Of a DNA stretch of 64,000 nucleotides, positions 25,108 to 35,021 are shown piece by piece. Every line of letters starts with the position of its first letter. The first letter of the stretch is position 1. This stretch comes from Pelagibacterales bacterium SAG-MED38 (GTDB lineage: Bacteria; Pseudomonadota; Alphaproteobacteria; Pelagibacterales; Pelagibacteraceae): contig JACWEH010000003.1 of assembly GCA_014653585.1 (NCBI GenBank), positions 1 through 64,000 on the forward strand. The letters run 5' to 3'. The position numbers and the translations under genes were made by a program. The notes under the pieces were generated by a model, which saw only the letters and a list, made by a program, of their open reading frames with translations, did no database searches and had not been told where the DNA came from.

Positions 25108-26825
25108 CAAATTTTTGAGTAATCCTTAACTTCTTTTTTCTTACCTGGATGAGTTGGTGCTCCTAAAAATGCTGGTCCAACAGTTTGTGCATATTTCCAA
25201 AGTGTTCCTGATCCAAAATCAGATTTTCTAGCCTTCCATTTTCGTCTTCTTGAAGCTAATTGTGCTCTTGTTAATCGAACATTAATTGTTCCCCTCTTGG
25301 CATCAATATCAATGATATCTCCATTACGTAATAAAGCTATTGGACCACCTAATGCAGCCTCAGGTCCAACATGACCAACACAAAATCCACGAGTTGCTCC
25401 AGAGAAACGTCCATCAGTTATTAATGCAACTTTTTCTCCTTTACCTTGTCCATAGATTGCTCCTGTTGTTGAAAGCATTTCTCTCATACCTGGTCCGCCA
25501 ACTGGTCCTTCATATCGAATAATAATTACATCACCGTCTTTGTATTTTTTACTTTGTACTGCTTTCATAGCACTTTCTTCGTTGTCAAAACATCTTGCTT
25601 TACCAGTAAATTGTAATTTTTTTAAACCTGCAATTTTAACTATTCCTCCATCAGGTGCTAAGTTTCCTTTTAATCCAACAACTCCACCAGTTGGTGATAA
25701 TGGATTTTTATAAGATCTCATTACTTTTTGTTTTGGATTAAATTTAATTTTCTTTAAATTTTCTTTCATAGTTTTACCTGTAACTGTCATACAGTCACCA
25801 TGAATAAAACCACCTTCATAAAGAGTTTTTAATAACATTGGAACACCACCAGCTAACCACATGTCTTTAGCAACATATTTTCCACCTGGTTTTAAATCAG
25901 CAAGATATGGAGTTCTTTTAAATATTTTTGCAACATCCATTAAGTCAAATTTTATTCCAGCTTCATTAGCAATTGCAGGTAAGTGTAATCCGGCATTAGT
26001 TGATCCACCTGTTGCAGCAACTATTGTTGCAGCATTTTCTAAAGCTTTTCTTGTAACAATATCTCTTGGTTTAATTTTTTTAGCTAATAATTCCATTACC
26101 ATTTTACCACTATTTTTTGCATACTTATCTCGTTCTTCATAAGGAGCAGGAGTTCCTGCAGAATAAGGTAATGCTAAACCAATAGCTTCAGATACACAGG
26201 CCATAGTGTTTGCAGTAAATTGACCTCCACATGCACCTGCGGTAGGACACGCAACTAATTCTAATTTTCTTAATTCTTTTGCAGACATTTGACCTGATGA
26301 ATGTTTTCCAACTGCTTCAAAAACATCAACAACAGTCACATCTTTACCTTTATATTTTCCCGGAAGGATTGAGCCACCATATATAAATACACTTGGAACA
26401 TTTAATCTGACCATCGACATCATTAAACCTGGTAAAGATTTATCACAACCTGCGATACCTACTAATGCATCATAACAGTGACCTCTAACAGTAAGTTCTG
26501 CAGAATCTGCAATTACTTCTCTAGAAATTAATGAAGATTTCATTCCTTCATGACCCATTGCAATACCATCAGTAACGGTAATTGTGCAAAATTCTCGAGG
26601 TGTACCACCTGAAGCTCTGACACCCTTTTTAACCGATTGTGCCTGTCTCATTAGGGCAATATTGCAAGGAGCAGCCTCATTCCATGTGGATACAACGCCT
26701 ACAAATGGTTTTGAAACATCTTTTTCTGTTTCACCCATTGCGTAATAGAAAGATCTATGTGGAGCTCTATCAGCACCTAAAGATGTATGTCTGCTTGGTA
26801 ATTTTTTCTTATCAAACTTCCGCAT
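25107..26825 (-). CDS. ilvD: Dihydroxy-acid dehydratase
   Basis: Third enzyme of valine, leucine and isoleucine synthesis; an Fe-S dehydratase of the cytoplasm. The 572-residue length is that of the shorter IlvD group, and the cysteines in [21 protein letters not shown] and [19 protein letters not shown] match the set that holds a [2Fe-2S] cluster in that group, in contrast to the longer [4Fe-4S] E. coli enzyme (cluster type is inferred). [12 protein letters not shown] and [18 protein letters not shown] are further family blocks. It overlaps valS by one base upstream and manC by one base downstream, so the three make a coupled operon. Confidence 0.97.
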   Translation of the reverse strand: MRKFDKKKLPSRHTSLGADRAPHRSFYYAMGETEKDVSKPFVGVVSTWNEAAPCNIALMRQAQSVKKGVRASGGTPREFCTITVTDGIAMGHEGMKSSLISREVIADSAELTVRGHCYDALVGIAGCDKSLPGLMMSMVRLNVPSVFIYGGSILPGKYKGKDVTVVDVFEAVGKHSSGQMSAKELRKLELVACPTAGACGGQFTANTMACVSEAIGLALPYSAGTPAPYEERDKYAKNSGKMVMELLAKKIKPRDIVTRKALENAATIVAATGGSTNAGLHLPAIANEAGIKFDLMDVAKIFKRTPYLADLKPGGKYVAKDMWLAGGVPMLLKTLYEGGFIHGDCMTVTGKTMKENLKKIKFNPKQKVMRSYKNPLSPTGGVVGLKGNLAPDGGIVKIAGLKKLQFTGKARCFDNEESAMKAVQSKKYKDGDVIIIRYEGPVGGPGMREMLSTTGAIYGQGKGEKVALITDGRFSGATRGFCVGHVGPEAALGGPIALLRNGDIIDIDAKRGTINVRLTRAQLASRRRKWKARKSDFGSGTLWKYAQTVGPAFLGAPTHPGKKKEVKDYSKI

Positions 26826-29452
26826 TATAAACTTTCAATGGTTAATGATATTTTTTGGATATCATTTTTTAGATTACTATAGTTAGTTTTTTCTTGTTCA
26901 ACAATATTTTTTGGAGCTCTATCAGTAAATCCTTTATTCGATAACCGCTGAGATATTTTGTCCATTTCTTCTTTGTATTTATTCTGTCTTTTAACTAGGT
27001 TTTCTTTGATTAGATTTAAATCCACATTTTCATCAAAATAAATCTTAAATATATCCCCTGAAATAACCAAAGTTGCAGACGGTTTTTTTTGGTCTTTATC
27101 ATAGAAATTATTGATACGACCAAGCTTTTTTAGAATAATCTCATTGTTAGTCATTAATGTTTTATTTTTTTTAGCAATTTTGGTCATTGAGATGTCAATA
27201 AATGAACCTGGGCTTACATTTAATTCATTTTTAAAAGATCTAAGTTCAGAAATAACACTTATGATCTTCTCTACTTCTTTTAAAGATTGATCTTTTTTAG
27301 CCTTTCCTGATGGCCAATTAGCATACATTAGGAAGTTCTTATCTGATTTATCAAATTTATTTTTTAACCAGATTTGCTCAGTAACAAATGGAATAAATGG
27401 ATGAAGAATAATAAGTATTTGTTTAAATACGTAGGCGGATACTTCTTTCACCTCTTTTTTAGATCTTTCATCGTCTGAAAAAAGAATAGTTTTTGAAAGC
27501 TCGATATACCAATCACAATAAGAGTGCCAAGCAAACTGATAAGCGTTTTTAGCGGCCTCATCAAATCGATAATCTTTGAGATTTTTTTCTATTTTTTGCT
27601 TTGTTTGAATAAGTTCTGAATAAATCCACTTATTGATATTTAGCTTAGTTTTAGGAGCTTTGTCTGTTTTATTAAAATCACATTTATTAGTAATTAAAAA
27701 ATTATTAGCATTCCATAATTTATTTAAAAAATTTCTGTACCCTTTAACTCTATCCTCTGAAAGCTTTACATCGGTGCCAGGTGATGCCATTGAAAGTAGA
27801 GTAAATCTTAAAGCATCTGCACTATACTTTTCAATCAAATCTAATGGATCAATTACATTACCTTTAGATTTAGACATCTTCTGTCCTTTTTCATCTCTAA
27901 CTAGTGCATGAACATAAATATCTTTAAATGGTTCTTTGTTTAAAAATTCCATTCCAAACATCATCATTCTGGCCACCCAAAAGAAAATAATATCAAAACC
28001 GGTTACCAAAACAGTTGTTGGATAAAATTTTTTAACAAAATCTTTATTGTCTGGCCAACCCAATGTTGCAAAAGGCCATAAGCCGGAGGAAAACCATGTA
28101 TCTAAAACATCTGGATCTCTTGTAATTTTTACATCTTTTTTATAAAATTTTTTAGCTTGTTTTTTTGCGTCATCTTCATTTACTGCAACAAAAATTTTTT
28201 TATCAGGTCCATACCAAGCTGGTATTTGGTGGCCCCACCACAGTTGCCTAGATACACACCAAGGTTCAATATTGTTCATCCACTGAAAATAAGTTTTAGA
28301 CCAATTTTCCGGAAAGAAATTTGTTTTCTTTGATTTAACTATTTGTTTAGCTTTAACAGATAATTTTTTTGCATTTACAAACCACTGTTCAGTTAGAAAA
28401 GGCTCTATGACTGAATTTGATCTATCTCCATAAGGTACTTTATTCTTGATGTTTTCTTCTTTAACAAAAAATTCTTTTTCTTTTAACTCATTTAAAATTT
28501 TTTTACGCGCTTCAAATCTATCTAATCCAACGTATTCATCTGGAGCATTATTATTTATTTTACCATCTTCAGTGAATACATTTATAATTTCCAGTTTATT
28601 TCTTTGACCAACATCATAATCATTAAAGTCATGTGCTGGCGTAATTTTTAATGCTCCAGTTCCTTGTTCAGGATCTGCATAATCGTCTTTTATAATTTTA
28701 ATCTTTCTACCTACTATTGGGATAGTGACTGTTTTACCCACATACTTTTTAAACCTTTTATCTTTTGGGTTCACTGCAATAGCAGTATCGCCTAACATTG
28801 TCTCAGGTCTAGTGGTTGCGATAGTTATAAAATCGTCAGATTTATCTATAGGATACCTAATATAGTAAATTTTTGAATTCATTTCTCTTTGATCAACCTC
28901 TAGGTCTGATATTGCAGTTTTTAATACTGTGTCCCAATTAACTAGTTTTTCTGCTTTATAAATTAATCTTTTTTTATGTAATTCAACAAAAACCTTAACT
29001 ACTGATTTTGATAAATTATCATCCATTGTAAAAGCGTTTCTGGACCAATCACATGAACACCCAAGTTTTTTGAGTTGATTGATGATTATGTCTCCATACT
29101 GATTTTTCCATTCCCACACCTTTTCTATAAATTTTTCTCTACCTAAATCATTTTTATTTAAATTTTCTTTTTCGAGTTGTTTTTCAACAAGTGCTTGCGT
29201 TGCGATACCAGCATGGTCAGTTCCAGGTTGCCATAAAGTCTCATAATTATTCATTCGATAATAACGAACTAAAAGATCCTGGATTGAATTATTTAAAGCA
29301 TGGCCCATATGTAAACTTCCAGTTACATTTGGTGGTGGAATTACAATTGAATATTTTTTAGAATTTTTTTTTGGTTTAAATAATTTGTTTTTTTCCCAAT
29401 AAGCATAAATATTATCTTCTACTTCAGAATGTATATATTTATCACTATTCAT
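26825..29452 (-). CDS. valS: Valyl-tRNA synthetase
   Basis: Class Ia synthetase that charges tRNA-Val, with an editing domain against threonine. The 875 residues include the ATP-binding [19 protein letters not shown] near residue 40, the CP1 editing domain ([36 protein letters not shown]), the [11 protein letters not shown] block, the [12 protein letters not shown] loop near residue 535, an anticodon-binding helical domain and a C-terminal coiled coil (about residues 810-870). The start is the ATG at 29450-29452. It leads the valS-ilvD-manC operon, which pairs valine synthesis with valine charging. Confidence 0.97.
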   Translation of the reverse strand: MNSDKYIHSEVEDNIYAYWEKNKLFKPKKNSKKYSIVIPPPNVTGSLHMGHALNNSIQDLLVRYYRMNNYETLWQPGTDHAGIATQALVEKQLEKENLNKNDLGREKFIEKVWEWKNQYGDIIINQLKKLGCSCDWSRNAFTMDDNLSKSVVKVFVELHKKRLIYKAEKLVNWDTVLKTAISDLEVDQREMNSKIYYIRYPIDKSDDFITIATTRPETMLGDTAIAVNPKDKRFKKYVGKTVTIPIVGRKIKIIKDDYADPEQGTGALKITPAHDFNDYDVGQRNKLEIINVFTEDGKINNNAPDEYVGLDRFEARKKILNELKEKEFFVKEENIKNKVPYGDRSNSVIEPFLTEQWFVNAKKLSVKAKQIVKSKKTNFFPENWSKTYFQWMNNIEPWCVSRQLWWGHQIPAWYGPDKKIFVAVNEDDAKKQAKKFYKKDVKITRDPDVLDTWFSSGLWPFATLGWPDNKDFVKKFYPTTVLVTGFDIIFFWVARMMMFGMEFLNKEPFKDIYVHALVRDEKGQKMSKSKGNVIDPLDLIEKYSADALRFTLLSMASPGTDVKLSEDRVKGYRNFLNKLWNANNFLITNKCDFNKTDKAPKTKLNINKWIYSELIQTKQKIEKNLKDYRFDEAAKNAYQFAWHSYCDWYIELSKTILFSDDERSKKEVKEVSAYVFKQILIILHPFIPFVTEQIWLKNKFDKSDKNFLMYANWPSGKAKKDQSLKEVEKIISVISELRSFKNELNVSPGSFIDISMTKIAKKNKTLMTNNEIILKKLGRINNFYDKDQKKPSATLVISGDIFKIYFDENVDLNLIKENLVKRQNKYKEEMDKISQRLSNKGFTDRAPKNIVEQEKTNYSNLKNDIQKISLTIESL

Positions 29453-29572
29453 GGATTAAGTAGTTTATAATTTATTAATCTAAATTAACAATAATCAAAT
29501 TAGATCGTTATTTAATAGACTAATCACAAATATTTAATATAAAACTCCTTGTAGCTATCTACTAAAACATCT

Positions 29573-29646
29573 GGCAACGTGGCGGAATGGTTACGCAGAG
29601 GATTGCAAATCCTTGTATCCCGGTTCGATTCCGGGCGTTGCCTCCA
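29573..29646 (+). tRNA. tRNA-Cys (anticodon GCA)
   Basis: A 74-base cloverleaf with encoded CCA. The acceptor arms GGCAACG and CGTTGCC pair fully, the anticodon loop TTGCAAA gives GCA, and the T arm CCCGG-TTCGATT-CCGGG is intact. It stands between valS (divergent) and tRNA-Asn, 49 bp upstream of the latter, and the two are probably co-transcribed. Confidence 0.96.
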
Positions 29647-29695
29647 AAAAAAATCTTGTTTTAGTTTTAAAAGAAAGTAAGTTGAGATTTTATAT

Positions 29696-29771
29696 TCCTC
29701 GGTAGCTCAGTTGGTAGAGCAGTTGACTGTTAATCAATTGGTCGCAGGTTCGAGTCCTGCCCGAGGAGCCA
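29696..29771 (+). tRNA. tRNA-Asn (anticodon GTT)
   Basis: A 76-base cloverleaf with encoded CCA. The acceptor arms TCCTCGG and CCGAGGA pair fully, the D arm has GCTCAGTTGGTAGAGC, the anticodon loop CTGTTAA gives GTT, and the T arm is GCAGG-TTCGAGT-CCTGC. It ends 3 bp before the stop of the XRE regulator on the opposite strand. Confidence 0.97.
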
Positions 29772-29774
29772 GAT

Positions 29775-30146
29775 TTATCCGACTCTTGAAACTTTATTAT
29801 CTGATACTTGCAAAGATTTTGTAAATTTTATTTTTTGATCATTGCTTAATTCAGAATACAACTTTACTAGAAAGTTATAGTTAACATTCATATGTCCTTC
29901 TTGAGATTTTTCTAAATTTATTAAATATTCTGAAAAATCCTCAAAAAAATAATTAATTGGTACTTTTAGATAATTGGAAAGTTGTAATAATCTTATTGAA
30001 CTAACTCCATTAGTACCTTTTTCATATTTTTGTATTTGTTGAAATGTTACGTTTATTGCTTTTGCTACTTTTGTTTGAGTTAAACCTAAAGCTAGCCTTC
30101 TAAGCTTAAGCTTATTGCCTAAATGCTTATTAAAATTATCTTCCAT
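29775..30146 (-). CDS. XRE-family helix-turn-helix regulator
   Basis: A 123-residue DNA-binding protein. The Cro/CI-type helix-turn-helix covers residues 9-62: LGNKLKLRRLALGLTQTKVAKAINVTFQQIQKYEKGTNGVS has the typical LTQ and QKYEKG marks. The C-terminal 60 residues have no recognised ligand domain. This compact arrangement is widespread in alphaproteobacteria, including a small regulator conserved in SAR11. The gene follows aapP on the same strand after a 163-bp gap with two inverted repeats that might be its operator. Targets are unknown. Confidence 0.85.
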   Translation of the reverse strand: MEDNFNKHLGNKLKLRRLALGLTQTKVAKAINVTFQQIQKYEKGTNGVSSIRLLQLSNYLKVPINYFFEDFSEYLINLEKSQEGHMNVNYNFLVKLYSELSNDQKIKFTKSLQVSDNKVSRVG

Positions 30147-30181
30147 TAAGACCCCTCTTAATTTTATTTAAATTGTGATTG

Positions 30182-30242
30182 AACTAGTTTTTAATCTTCA
30201 CTGCAACAAAATTCTTTTTTATTTTTGAATAAAAAACTAGTT
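30182..30242. repeat. Inverted repeat upstream of the XRE regulator
   Basis: AACTAGTTTTT (30182-30192) and AAAAACTAGTT (30232-30242) are perfect 11-bp reverse complements 39 bp apart, ending 36 bp upstream of the XRE start codon. Each arm also contains the short palindrome AACTAGTT, so a repressor dimer could bind both arms, or the RNA could form a long-loop hairpin. Confidence 0.5.
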
Positions 30243-30256
30243 ATATGAAAAATATG

Positions 30257-30297
30257 TCAAGTAATACTTAAGGCATTATTTAACAATTATTACTTGA
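30257..30297. repeat. Inverted repeat downstream of aapP
   Basis: TCAAGTAAT (30257-30265) and ATTACTTGA (30289-30297) are perfect 9-bp reverse complements with a 23-base spacer. It starts 13 bp past the aapP stop on the minus strand. No T-run follows, so it may be a 3' stabilising stem rather than a terminator. Confidence 0.4.
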
Positions 30298-30309
30298 ATT
30301 TATTGATAT

Positions 30310-31044
30310 CTATAGTATCTGGCTCAAAAAAAGTTTAGTTCTTTCACTCTTTGGATTAGCAAAAAATTCATTGGTATCTGCCTTTTCAACTATCATTCCT
30401 TCGTCCATGAATATCATTTGGTCAGCTACCTCTTTTGCAAAACCCATTTCATGAGTAACAACAATCATTGTCATCCCTTGTTTTGCAAGATTTACCATTA
30501 CATCTAATACTTCTTTAATCATTTCAGGGTCTAAAGCAGATGTTGGCTCATCAAAAAGCATTATTTTTGGTTCCATGCATAAAGCTCTAGCTATTGCTAC
30601 TCTTTGTTGCTGACCTCCAGACAGTTGCCCTGGATATTTTTGAGCTTGATCTAATATTTGTACTCTTTCTAAGTGTTTAAGAGCTAATACTTCAGCTTCT
30701 TTCTTTGGCATTTTTTTCACCCAAATCGGAGCTAATGTACAATTATCAAGTATTGATAAATGTGGAAATAAATTAAATTGTTGAAATACCATTCCAACCT
30801 CTGCTCTAATTTGTTCTATATTTTTAGTATCTTCGGTTAATTCGGTTCCATCTACGATTATTTCGCCTTCTTGATGTTCTTCTAGTCTGTTTATGCATCT
30901 TATTAATGTAGACTTTCCTGAACCTGAAGGACCACATACAACAATTTTTTGTTTTGGTTTTACTTCTAAATTAATCCCCTTTAGAACTTGGAAATCTCCA
31001 AACCATTTGTTCATATTGTTTATTTGGATTATATTATCTGACAT
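30310..31044 (-). CDS. aapP: General L-amino acid ABC transporter ATPase AapP
   Basis: Polar amino-acid family ABC ATPase of 244 residues. Motifs are Walker [20 protein letters not shown]-loop [13 protein letters not shown], signature [15 protein letters not shown], Walker [16 protein letters not shown] and switch [12 protein letters not shown]. It is last in the aapJQMP order, 6 bp after aapM. The context and close family match support import of several L-amino acids, which fits organisms that rely on dissolved amino acids. Confidence 0.95.
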   Translation of the reverse strand: MSDNIIQINNMNKWFGDFQVLKGINLEVKPKQKIVVCGPSGSGKSTLIRCINRLEEHQEGEIIVDGTELTEDTKNIEQIRAEVGMVFQQFNLFPHLSILDNCTLAPIWVKKMPKKEAEVLALKHLERVQILDQAQKYPGQLSGGQQQRVAIARALCMEPKIMLFDEPTSALDPEMIKEVLDVMVNLAKQGMTMIVVTHEMGFAKEVADQMIFMDEGMIVEKADTNEFFANPKSERTKLFLSQIL

Positions 31045-31050
31045 TGTATT

Positions 31051-32493
31051 TTAACGATCTGTTTTATATTTTTGTTCTAAGTTATAACTATATTTACTCA
31101 TTGCATAACAAATAATCCAGAAAATTATAGCAGCAAAAACGTAACCTTCCATTGCAAAACCTAACCATTCTGGATTTGTTTTAGCTAAATTTAACATTCC
31201 TACTATTTCTAAAAGACCAACAACAAAAATTAGTGGTGTATCTTTAACTAAAGCTAAAAATGTATTAGCTATGCCCGGAATTACAAGTTTTAAAGCTTGT
31301 GGAAGAATTACAAATATGTGCATTCTCCAATATCCCATTCCTAAAGATTTTGCAGCTTCGTATTGACCTCTCGGAAGTGCTTGTAATCCGCCTCTTATAA
31401 CTTCAGCAACGTATGCTGCTTCAAATAACGAGATGGCTATTATACATCTTACCAATTTATCAATGAAAAAATCTGCTGGTAAAAACATTGGAAACATTAC
31501 AGCAGACATAAATAACACCGTAATTAAAGGAACACCTCTCCAAAATTCAATGAAACCAATTGATATATATCTAATTAAAGGAAATCCAGATCTTCTTCCA
31601 AGGGCAAAAGCCATACCTATTGGGAAACAAAAGATCAAGCAGAAGAAGGAAATTATAAAAGTTAAAGATAATCCACCCCAAGCACCAGTTTCTACCCAGT
31701 TTAAGCCATCTAATTTTCCGAGTTCAATTAATTCTTCGTAAAAAATAAAATATTTTAATAAAATGTAAAGAGCAAAAGGAACAATTAAAAAGTAATAAAA
31801 CTTAAATTTACTCGGAATAAAAAAACCAATTATTATAGAAAGTATTGCAGCAATTATTCCATATGAAAAATCAAAAAATACTGGGCCTCCCGAAATAAAG
31901 AAAAAAATAAATAAGAAAGCAATAAAAGGATAAATCACTACATAGTATAAAGTTAAGTACTTTTTAAACCTGTCGGTTGCGAAGTACCCAACTGATCCAA
32001 GTAAAGCTAAAGCAATAAATGATAAGTTTATTCTCCATTGCTCACCATTTGGATACATTCCATACATAAACCTTCTTATCCAAACTTTTATATAAGTCCA
32101 ACAAGCACCTGTGCCAGTACAAACATCTTTAGAGTCACCTGCAAAACTAGCTTCAATAAAAAACCAACTTAATATTGGTGGAATTGATTTTAGAATTATG
32201 AATATTATTAATAAAGATAATATCGCATTGAAATTATTAGTATTAATATGTTTATTAAGTAAATCTAATTGTCTAATACCGCTTAACTCAATTCTTATAA
32301 AGTAAAGACCGATAAAACCAAGGATTAATGGCAATAGAAAACTTAAAAAACCAGGTAAAAAACCTGTTACATTTAGACTAAAAAAAGAATTTAGAAAAAC
32401 ATCTAAAACACTTACAAAAAATAAAAAAGTTCCTAAATATAAAAAGGTATAAAGATTAGATTTATCTGGTTTTAAAAAATTTATTTTAGACAT
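31051..32493 (-). CDS. aapM: General L-amino acid ABC transporter permease AapM
   Basis: Inner-membrane permease of 480 residues. The long N-terminal half has several extra helices and an AapM-type periplasmic loop (TGTGACWTYIKVWIRRFMYGMYP), and the C-terminal half (from about residue 265) is the transport core with GFIEFWRGVPLITVLFM and the EAA loop EVIRGGLQALPRGQYEAAKSLGMGYWRMH. It shares one base with the aapQ stop and precedes aapP. Confidence 0.94.
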   Translation of the reverse strand: MSKINFLKPDKSNLYTFLYLGTFLFFVSVLDVFLNSFFSLNVTGFLPGFLSFLLPLILGFIGLYFIRIELSGIRQLDLLNKHINTNNFNAILSLLIIFIILKSIPPILSWFFIEASFAGDSKDVCTGTGACWTYIKVWIRRFMYGMYPNGEQWRINLSFIALALLGSVGYFATDRFKKYLTLYYVVIYPFIAFLFIFFFISGGPVFFDFSYGIIAAILSIIIGFFIPSKFKFYYFLIVPFALYILLKYFIFYEELIELGKLDGLNWVETGAWGGLSLTFIISFFCLIFCFPIGMAFALGRRSGFPLIRYISIGFIEFWRGVPLITVLFMSAVMFPMFLPADFFIDKLVRCIIAISLFEAAYVAEVIRGGLQALPRGQYEAAKSLGMGYWRMHIFVILPQALKLVIPGIANTFLALVKDTPLIFVVGLLEIVGMLNLAKTNPEWLGFAMEGYVFAAIIFWIICYAMSKYSYNLEQKYKTDR

Positions 32494-33644
32494 TATTTTT
32501 CCTGAATTGCTATTTTGTTATTGTACCAGTTCATAAATAATGAAATTGCTATACTTAGAGATAAATATGTAAGCATTGTAATAGATACTATTTCAATTGC
32601 TTTCCCTGTTTGCATTAAAGCTGTCCCTGCAAAAACAAGTACTAAATCAGGATATGCTATAGCTGCTGCTAGTGAAGAATTTTTAGTAAGATTAAGATAT
32701 TGGTTTGTTGTAGGTGGTATTATTATTCTCAACGCTTGTGGCATCACTACTAACTTAAGTACTTGATTTGGAGTTAAACCAATCGATGCAGCAGCTTCTT
32801 TCTGACCCTTTCCAACTCCTTGAATTCCTGCTCTAACACATTCAGCTATAAATGTTGCTGTGTATAATGATAAAGATAGCGCTAAAGCTATCAATTCAGG
32901 AGGTAAACTTACACCTCCCTCATATATAAAAGATGTGGTTGCTAACTGCTTTAAAACAGGAACCTCAAATGATAATCTTACCCCACCTATCAAAAAACTT
33001 ATAAGAGGTAAAATCAAAATTAAACCTATTGATATAAGCAAAACTGGTGTTTGTTTACCTTGGATCTCTTGTAATTTTTTTGCTCGATAACGTATTACTA
33101 TTATCGCAATAATGGCAGCAACTATCGAATAAAAGAAAATGTTAAAGTTTTGCCAAATAAAAGCAGGAACAAACAAGCCCTTTATTGTTAAAAATGTAAC
33201 TCCAAAAATTGCTTCAGCATCTTGTGGGAGTGGCAAAGCTCTTAAGGCTGCAAAATACCAAAAAAATATTTGCAAAAGTAAGGGTATATTTCTAAAAAAT
33301 TCTACATAAAAAGCAGCAAATTTATTTATTAGATAATTTGGTGATAGCCTTGCAATACCGACTATTACACCAAGTATAGTTGCAAAAAAAATCCCGATAA
33401 CTGAGACAAGAATAGTATTTAGTAAACCAACTAAATAAGCTCTAAAATATGAGTGAGATCCATCATACTCTATTAAAGAAAATTGAACATCAAATGAAGA
33501 TTCTTGCGATAAAAATCCATAACCAAAGTCAATACCTCTATTTTCCATATTGACCTGTGCATTATAAGTAAAAAAACCAAAGATAAGTACAACAGCTATA
33601 ACTGTCATTAATTGAGGGCCAATATCTTTTAGTTTAAAATTCAC
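32493..33644 (-). CDS. aapQ: General L-amino acid ABC transporter permease AapQ
   Basis: Partner permease of AapM, 383 residues with about eight helices. Family marks are the periplasmic ENRGIDFGYGFLSQESSFDV near residue 33, FYVEFFRNIPLLLQIFFWYF, and the EAA loop ECVRAGIQGVGKGQKEAAASIGLTPNQV. It is separated from aapJ by a 74-bp gap that contains an intrinsic terminator, so the permeases should be made at a lower level than the binding protein. Confidence 0.94.
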   Translation of the reverse strand: MNFKLKDIGPQLMTVIAVVLIFGFFTYNAQVNMENRGIDFGYGFLSQESSFDVQFSLIEYDGSHSYFRAYLVGLLNTILVSVIGIFFATILGVIVGIARLSPNYLINKFAAFYVEFFRNIPLLLQIFFWYFAALRALPLPQDAEAIFGVTFLTIKGLFVPAFIWQNFNIFFYSIVAAIIAIIVIRYRAKKLQEIQGKQTPVLLISIGLILILPLISFLIGGVRLSFEVPVLKQLATTSFIYEGGVSLPPELIALALSLSLYTATFIAECVRAGIQGVGKGQKEAAASIGLTPNQVLKLVVMPQALRIIIPPTTNQYLNLTKNSSLAAAIAYPDLVLVFAGTALMQTGKAIEIVSITMLTYLSLSIAISLFMNWYNNKIAIQEK

Positions 33645-33666
33645 AATGTGGATAATATATGAGTTT

Positions 33667-33699
33667 AAAAAAAAAGGGCTAGAAAAATCTAGCCCTTTT
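33667..33699 (-). terminator. Intrinsic terminator between aapJ and aapQ
   Basis: A perfect 12-bp stem (33672-33683 with 33688-33699) containing AGGGCTAGA and TCTAGCCCT, with a 4-base loop, followed on the minus strand by a T-run (33675 down to 33667, partly in the stem). It lies 20 bp after the aapJ stop and 23 bp before the aapQ start. The design parallels the pstS-pstC terminator. Confidence 0.9.
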
Positions 33700-33718
33700 A
33701 ACTAATTTATAACTTAAA

Positions 33719-34759
33719 TTATCTTGATGGTGGAACGTATAAAATACCACCTTTAGTCCATAGTTCATTTGGACCTCTGTCTGGTAAAATACCTGTGTCA
33801 GCTATATTTCTCTTATAACTTTCACCATAGTTTCCAACTTGTTTGATAATTCTTAAGTTCCACTCATTGTCTAATCCGAATGCTGCACCCATTTCACCTT
33901 CAGCACCAACAAGTCTTTTGATTTGTGGATTGTCTGAAGTTTTCATTGAGTCTGCATTTGCTGAAGTAATACCATATTCCTCAGCTTCGATCATAGTGTT
34001 CAAAGACCATCTTACGATATCTTCCCATACTGAATCACCTTGTCTAACAACTGGTCCTAAAGGTTCTTTAGAAATAGTTTCTGGCAGAACAATGTGTTCA
34101 TCAGGATTTTTCATTTTAGTTCTTTGAGCAGCTAAACCAGATTTATCAGTAGTGTAAGTATCACATCTACCTGCATCATATGCAGCTACAACTTCGTCAG
34201 CTTTTTCAAAAGCAACTGGTTCATAAGAAATTCCTCTAGAATTAAAGAAGTCTCTCATGTTTAACTCAGTTGTTGTACCAATGTTTGTACAAGCTGAGAT
34301 ACCATTTTTAAATTGACTAGTTGAAGTAATACCTGAACTTTTTCTTACCATGAAACCTTGTCCATCGTAAAAGTTCACACCTACGAAAGTAAGTCCGATA
34401 TCAGCATCTCTAGAAAGAGTCCAAGTTGTGTTTCTTGATAAGATATCAATCTCACCAGAAGTTAAAGCTGTAAATCTTTCTTTAGCACTTAGTGGTGTAA
34501 ACTTAACTTTGTTTGCATCACCTAATACTGCAGCAGCTACCGCTCTACATACATCAACGTCAACACCAGTCCAATTTCCTGCAGCATCAGCATTAGAAAA
34601 TCCTGGAAGACCTTGAGATACTCCACATCTTACAAAACCCTTTTTTTGAGTGTTTTTAAGTGTTTTTGATTTTTTAGCAGCCATAGACTCTGTTGTAAAA
34701 GTGAACAACACAGCTACCATAGCAACTAAAGAAGTTAATTGTTTTAAGTATTTAAACAT
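33719..34759 (-). CDS. aapJ: Periplasmic general L-amino acid-binding protein AapJ
   Basis: Solute-binding protein of the Aap importer, 346 residues, with a signal peptide (residues 1-28, ending in ESMAA). Family marks are VRCGVSQGLPGFSNADAAGNWTGVDVDVCRAVAAAVLGD, LTSGEIDILSRNTTWTLSRD and the C-terminal LGLDNEWNLRIIKQVGNYGE-like block. It is first in the operon and is followed by a terminator. A Shine-Dalgarno AGGAAG precedes the ATG, and a perfect 18-bp palindrome lies 20 bp upstream of the start. In SAR11 such binding proteins are among the most abundant proteins. Confidence 0.96.
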   Translation of the reverse strand: MFKYLKQLTSLVAMVAVLFTFTTESMAAKKSKTLKNTQKKGFVRCGVSQGLPGFSNADAAGNWTGVDVDVCRAVAAAVLGDANKVKFTPLSAKERFTALTSGEIDILSRNTTWTLSRDADIGLTFVGVNFYDGQGFMVRKSSGITSTSQFKNGISACTNIGTTTELNMRDFFNSRGISYEPVAFEKADEVVAAYDAGRCDTYTTDKSGLAAQRTKMKNPDEHIVLPETISKEPLGPVVRQGDSVWEDIVRWSLNTMIEAEEYGITSANADSMKTSDNPQIKRLVGAEGEMGAAFGLDNEWNLRIIKQVGNYGESYKRNIADTGILPDRGPNELWTKGGILYVPPSR

Positions 34760-34778
34760 TTTTCTTCCTATTGTTTAT

Positions 34779-34796
34779 TTATTTGTTAACAAATAA
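34779..34796. promoter_or_regulatory. Perfect 18-bp palindrome before aapJ
   Basis: TTATTTGTTAACAAATAA is its own reverse complement and stands 20 bp upstream of the aapJ ATG, just before the Shine-Dalgarno site. It may be an operator for a dimeric regulator or a hairpin in the leader. The sequence is AT-rich, so chance is possible. Confidence 0.4.
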
Positions 34797-34912
34797 TTCA
34801 AAATTACTTTTGAATATCCATAATTTAAGCATGTAAAAAATAACTGTTCAAGTTAAAATTAATTCAAAACAGACTTGATAATAGAGCATAGAAACTCATT
34901 TTTGACTTATTT

Positions 34913-34989
34913 TGGCGCGCCCTGGAGGATTCGAACCTCCGACCCTCGGTTTAGAAAACCGATGCTCTATCCAGCTGAGCTAAGGGCGC
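34913..34989 (-). tRNA. tRNA-Arg (anticodon TCT)
   Basis: A 77-base cloverleaf on the minus strand with encoded CCA. The acceptor arms GCGCCCT and AGGGCGC pair fully, the anticodon loop TTTCTAA gives TCT, which reads the AGA/AGG codons that dominate in this AT-rich genome, and the T arm is GGAGG-TTCGAAT-CCTCC. It lies 32 bp after the trkH stop, on the same strand. Confidence 0.97.
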
Positions 34990-35021
34990 AGCTGGTTTAG
35001 ACATACATATACAATAATTAT

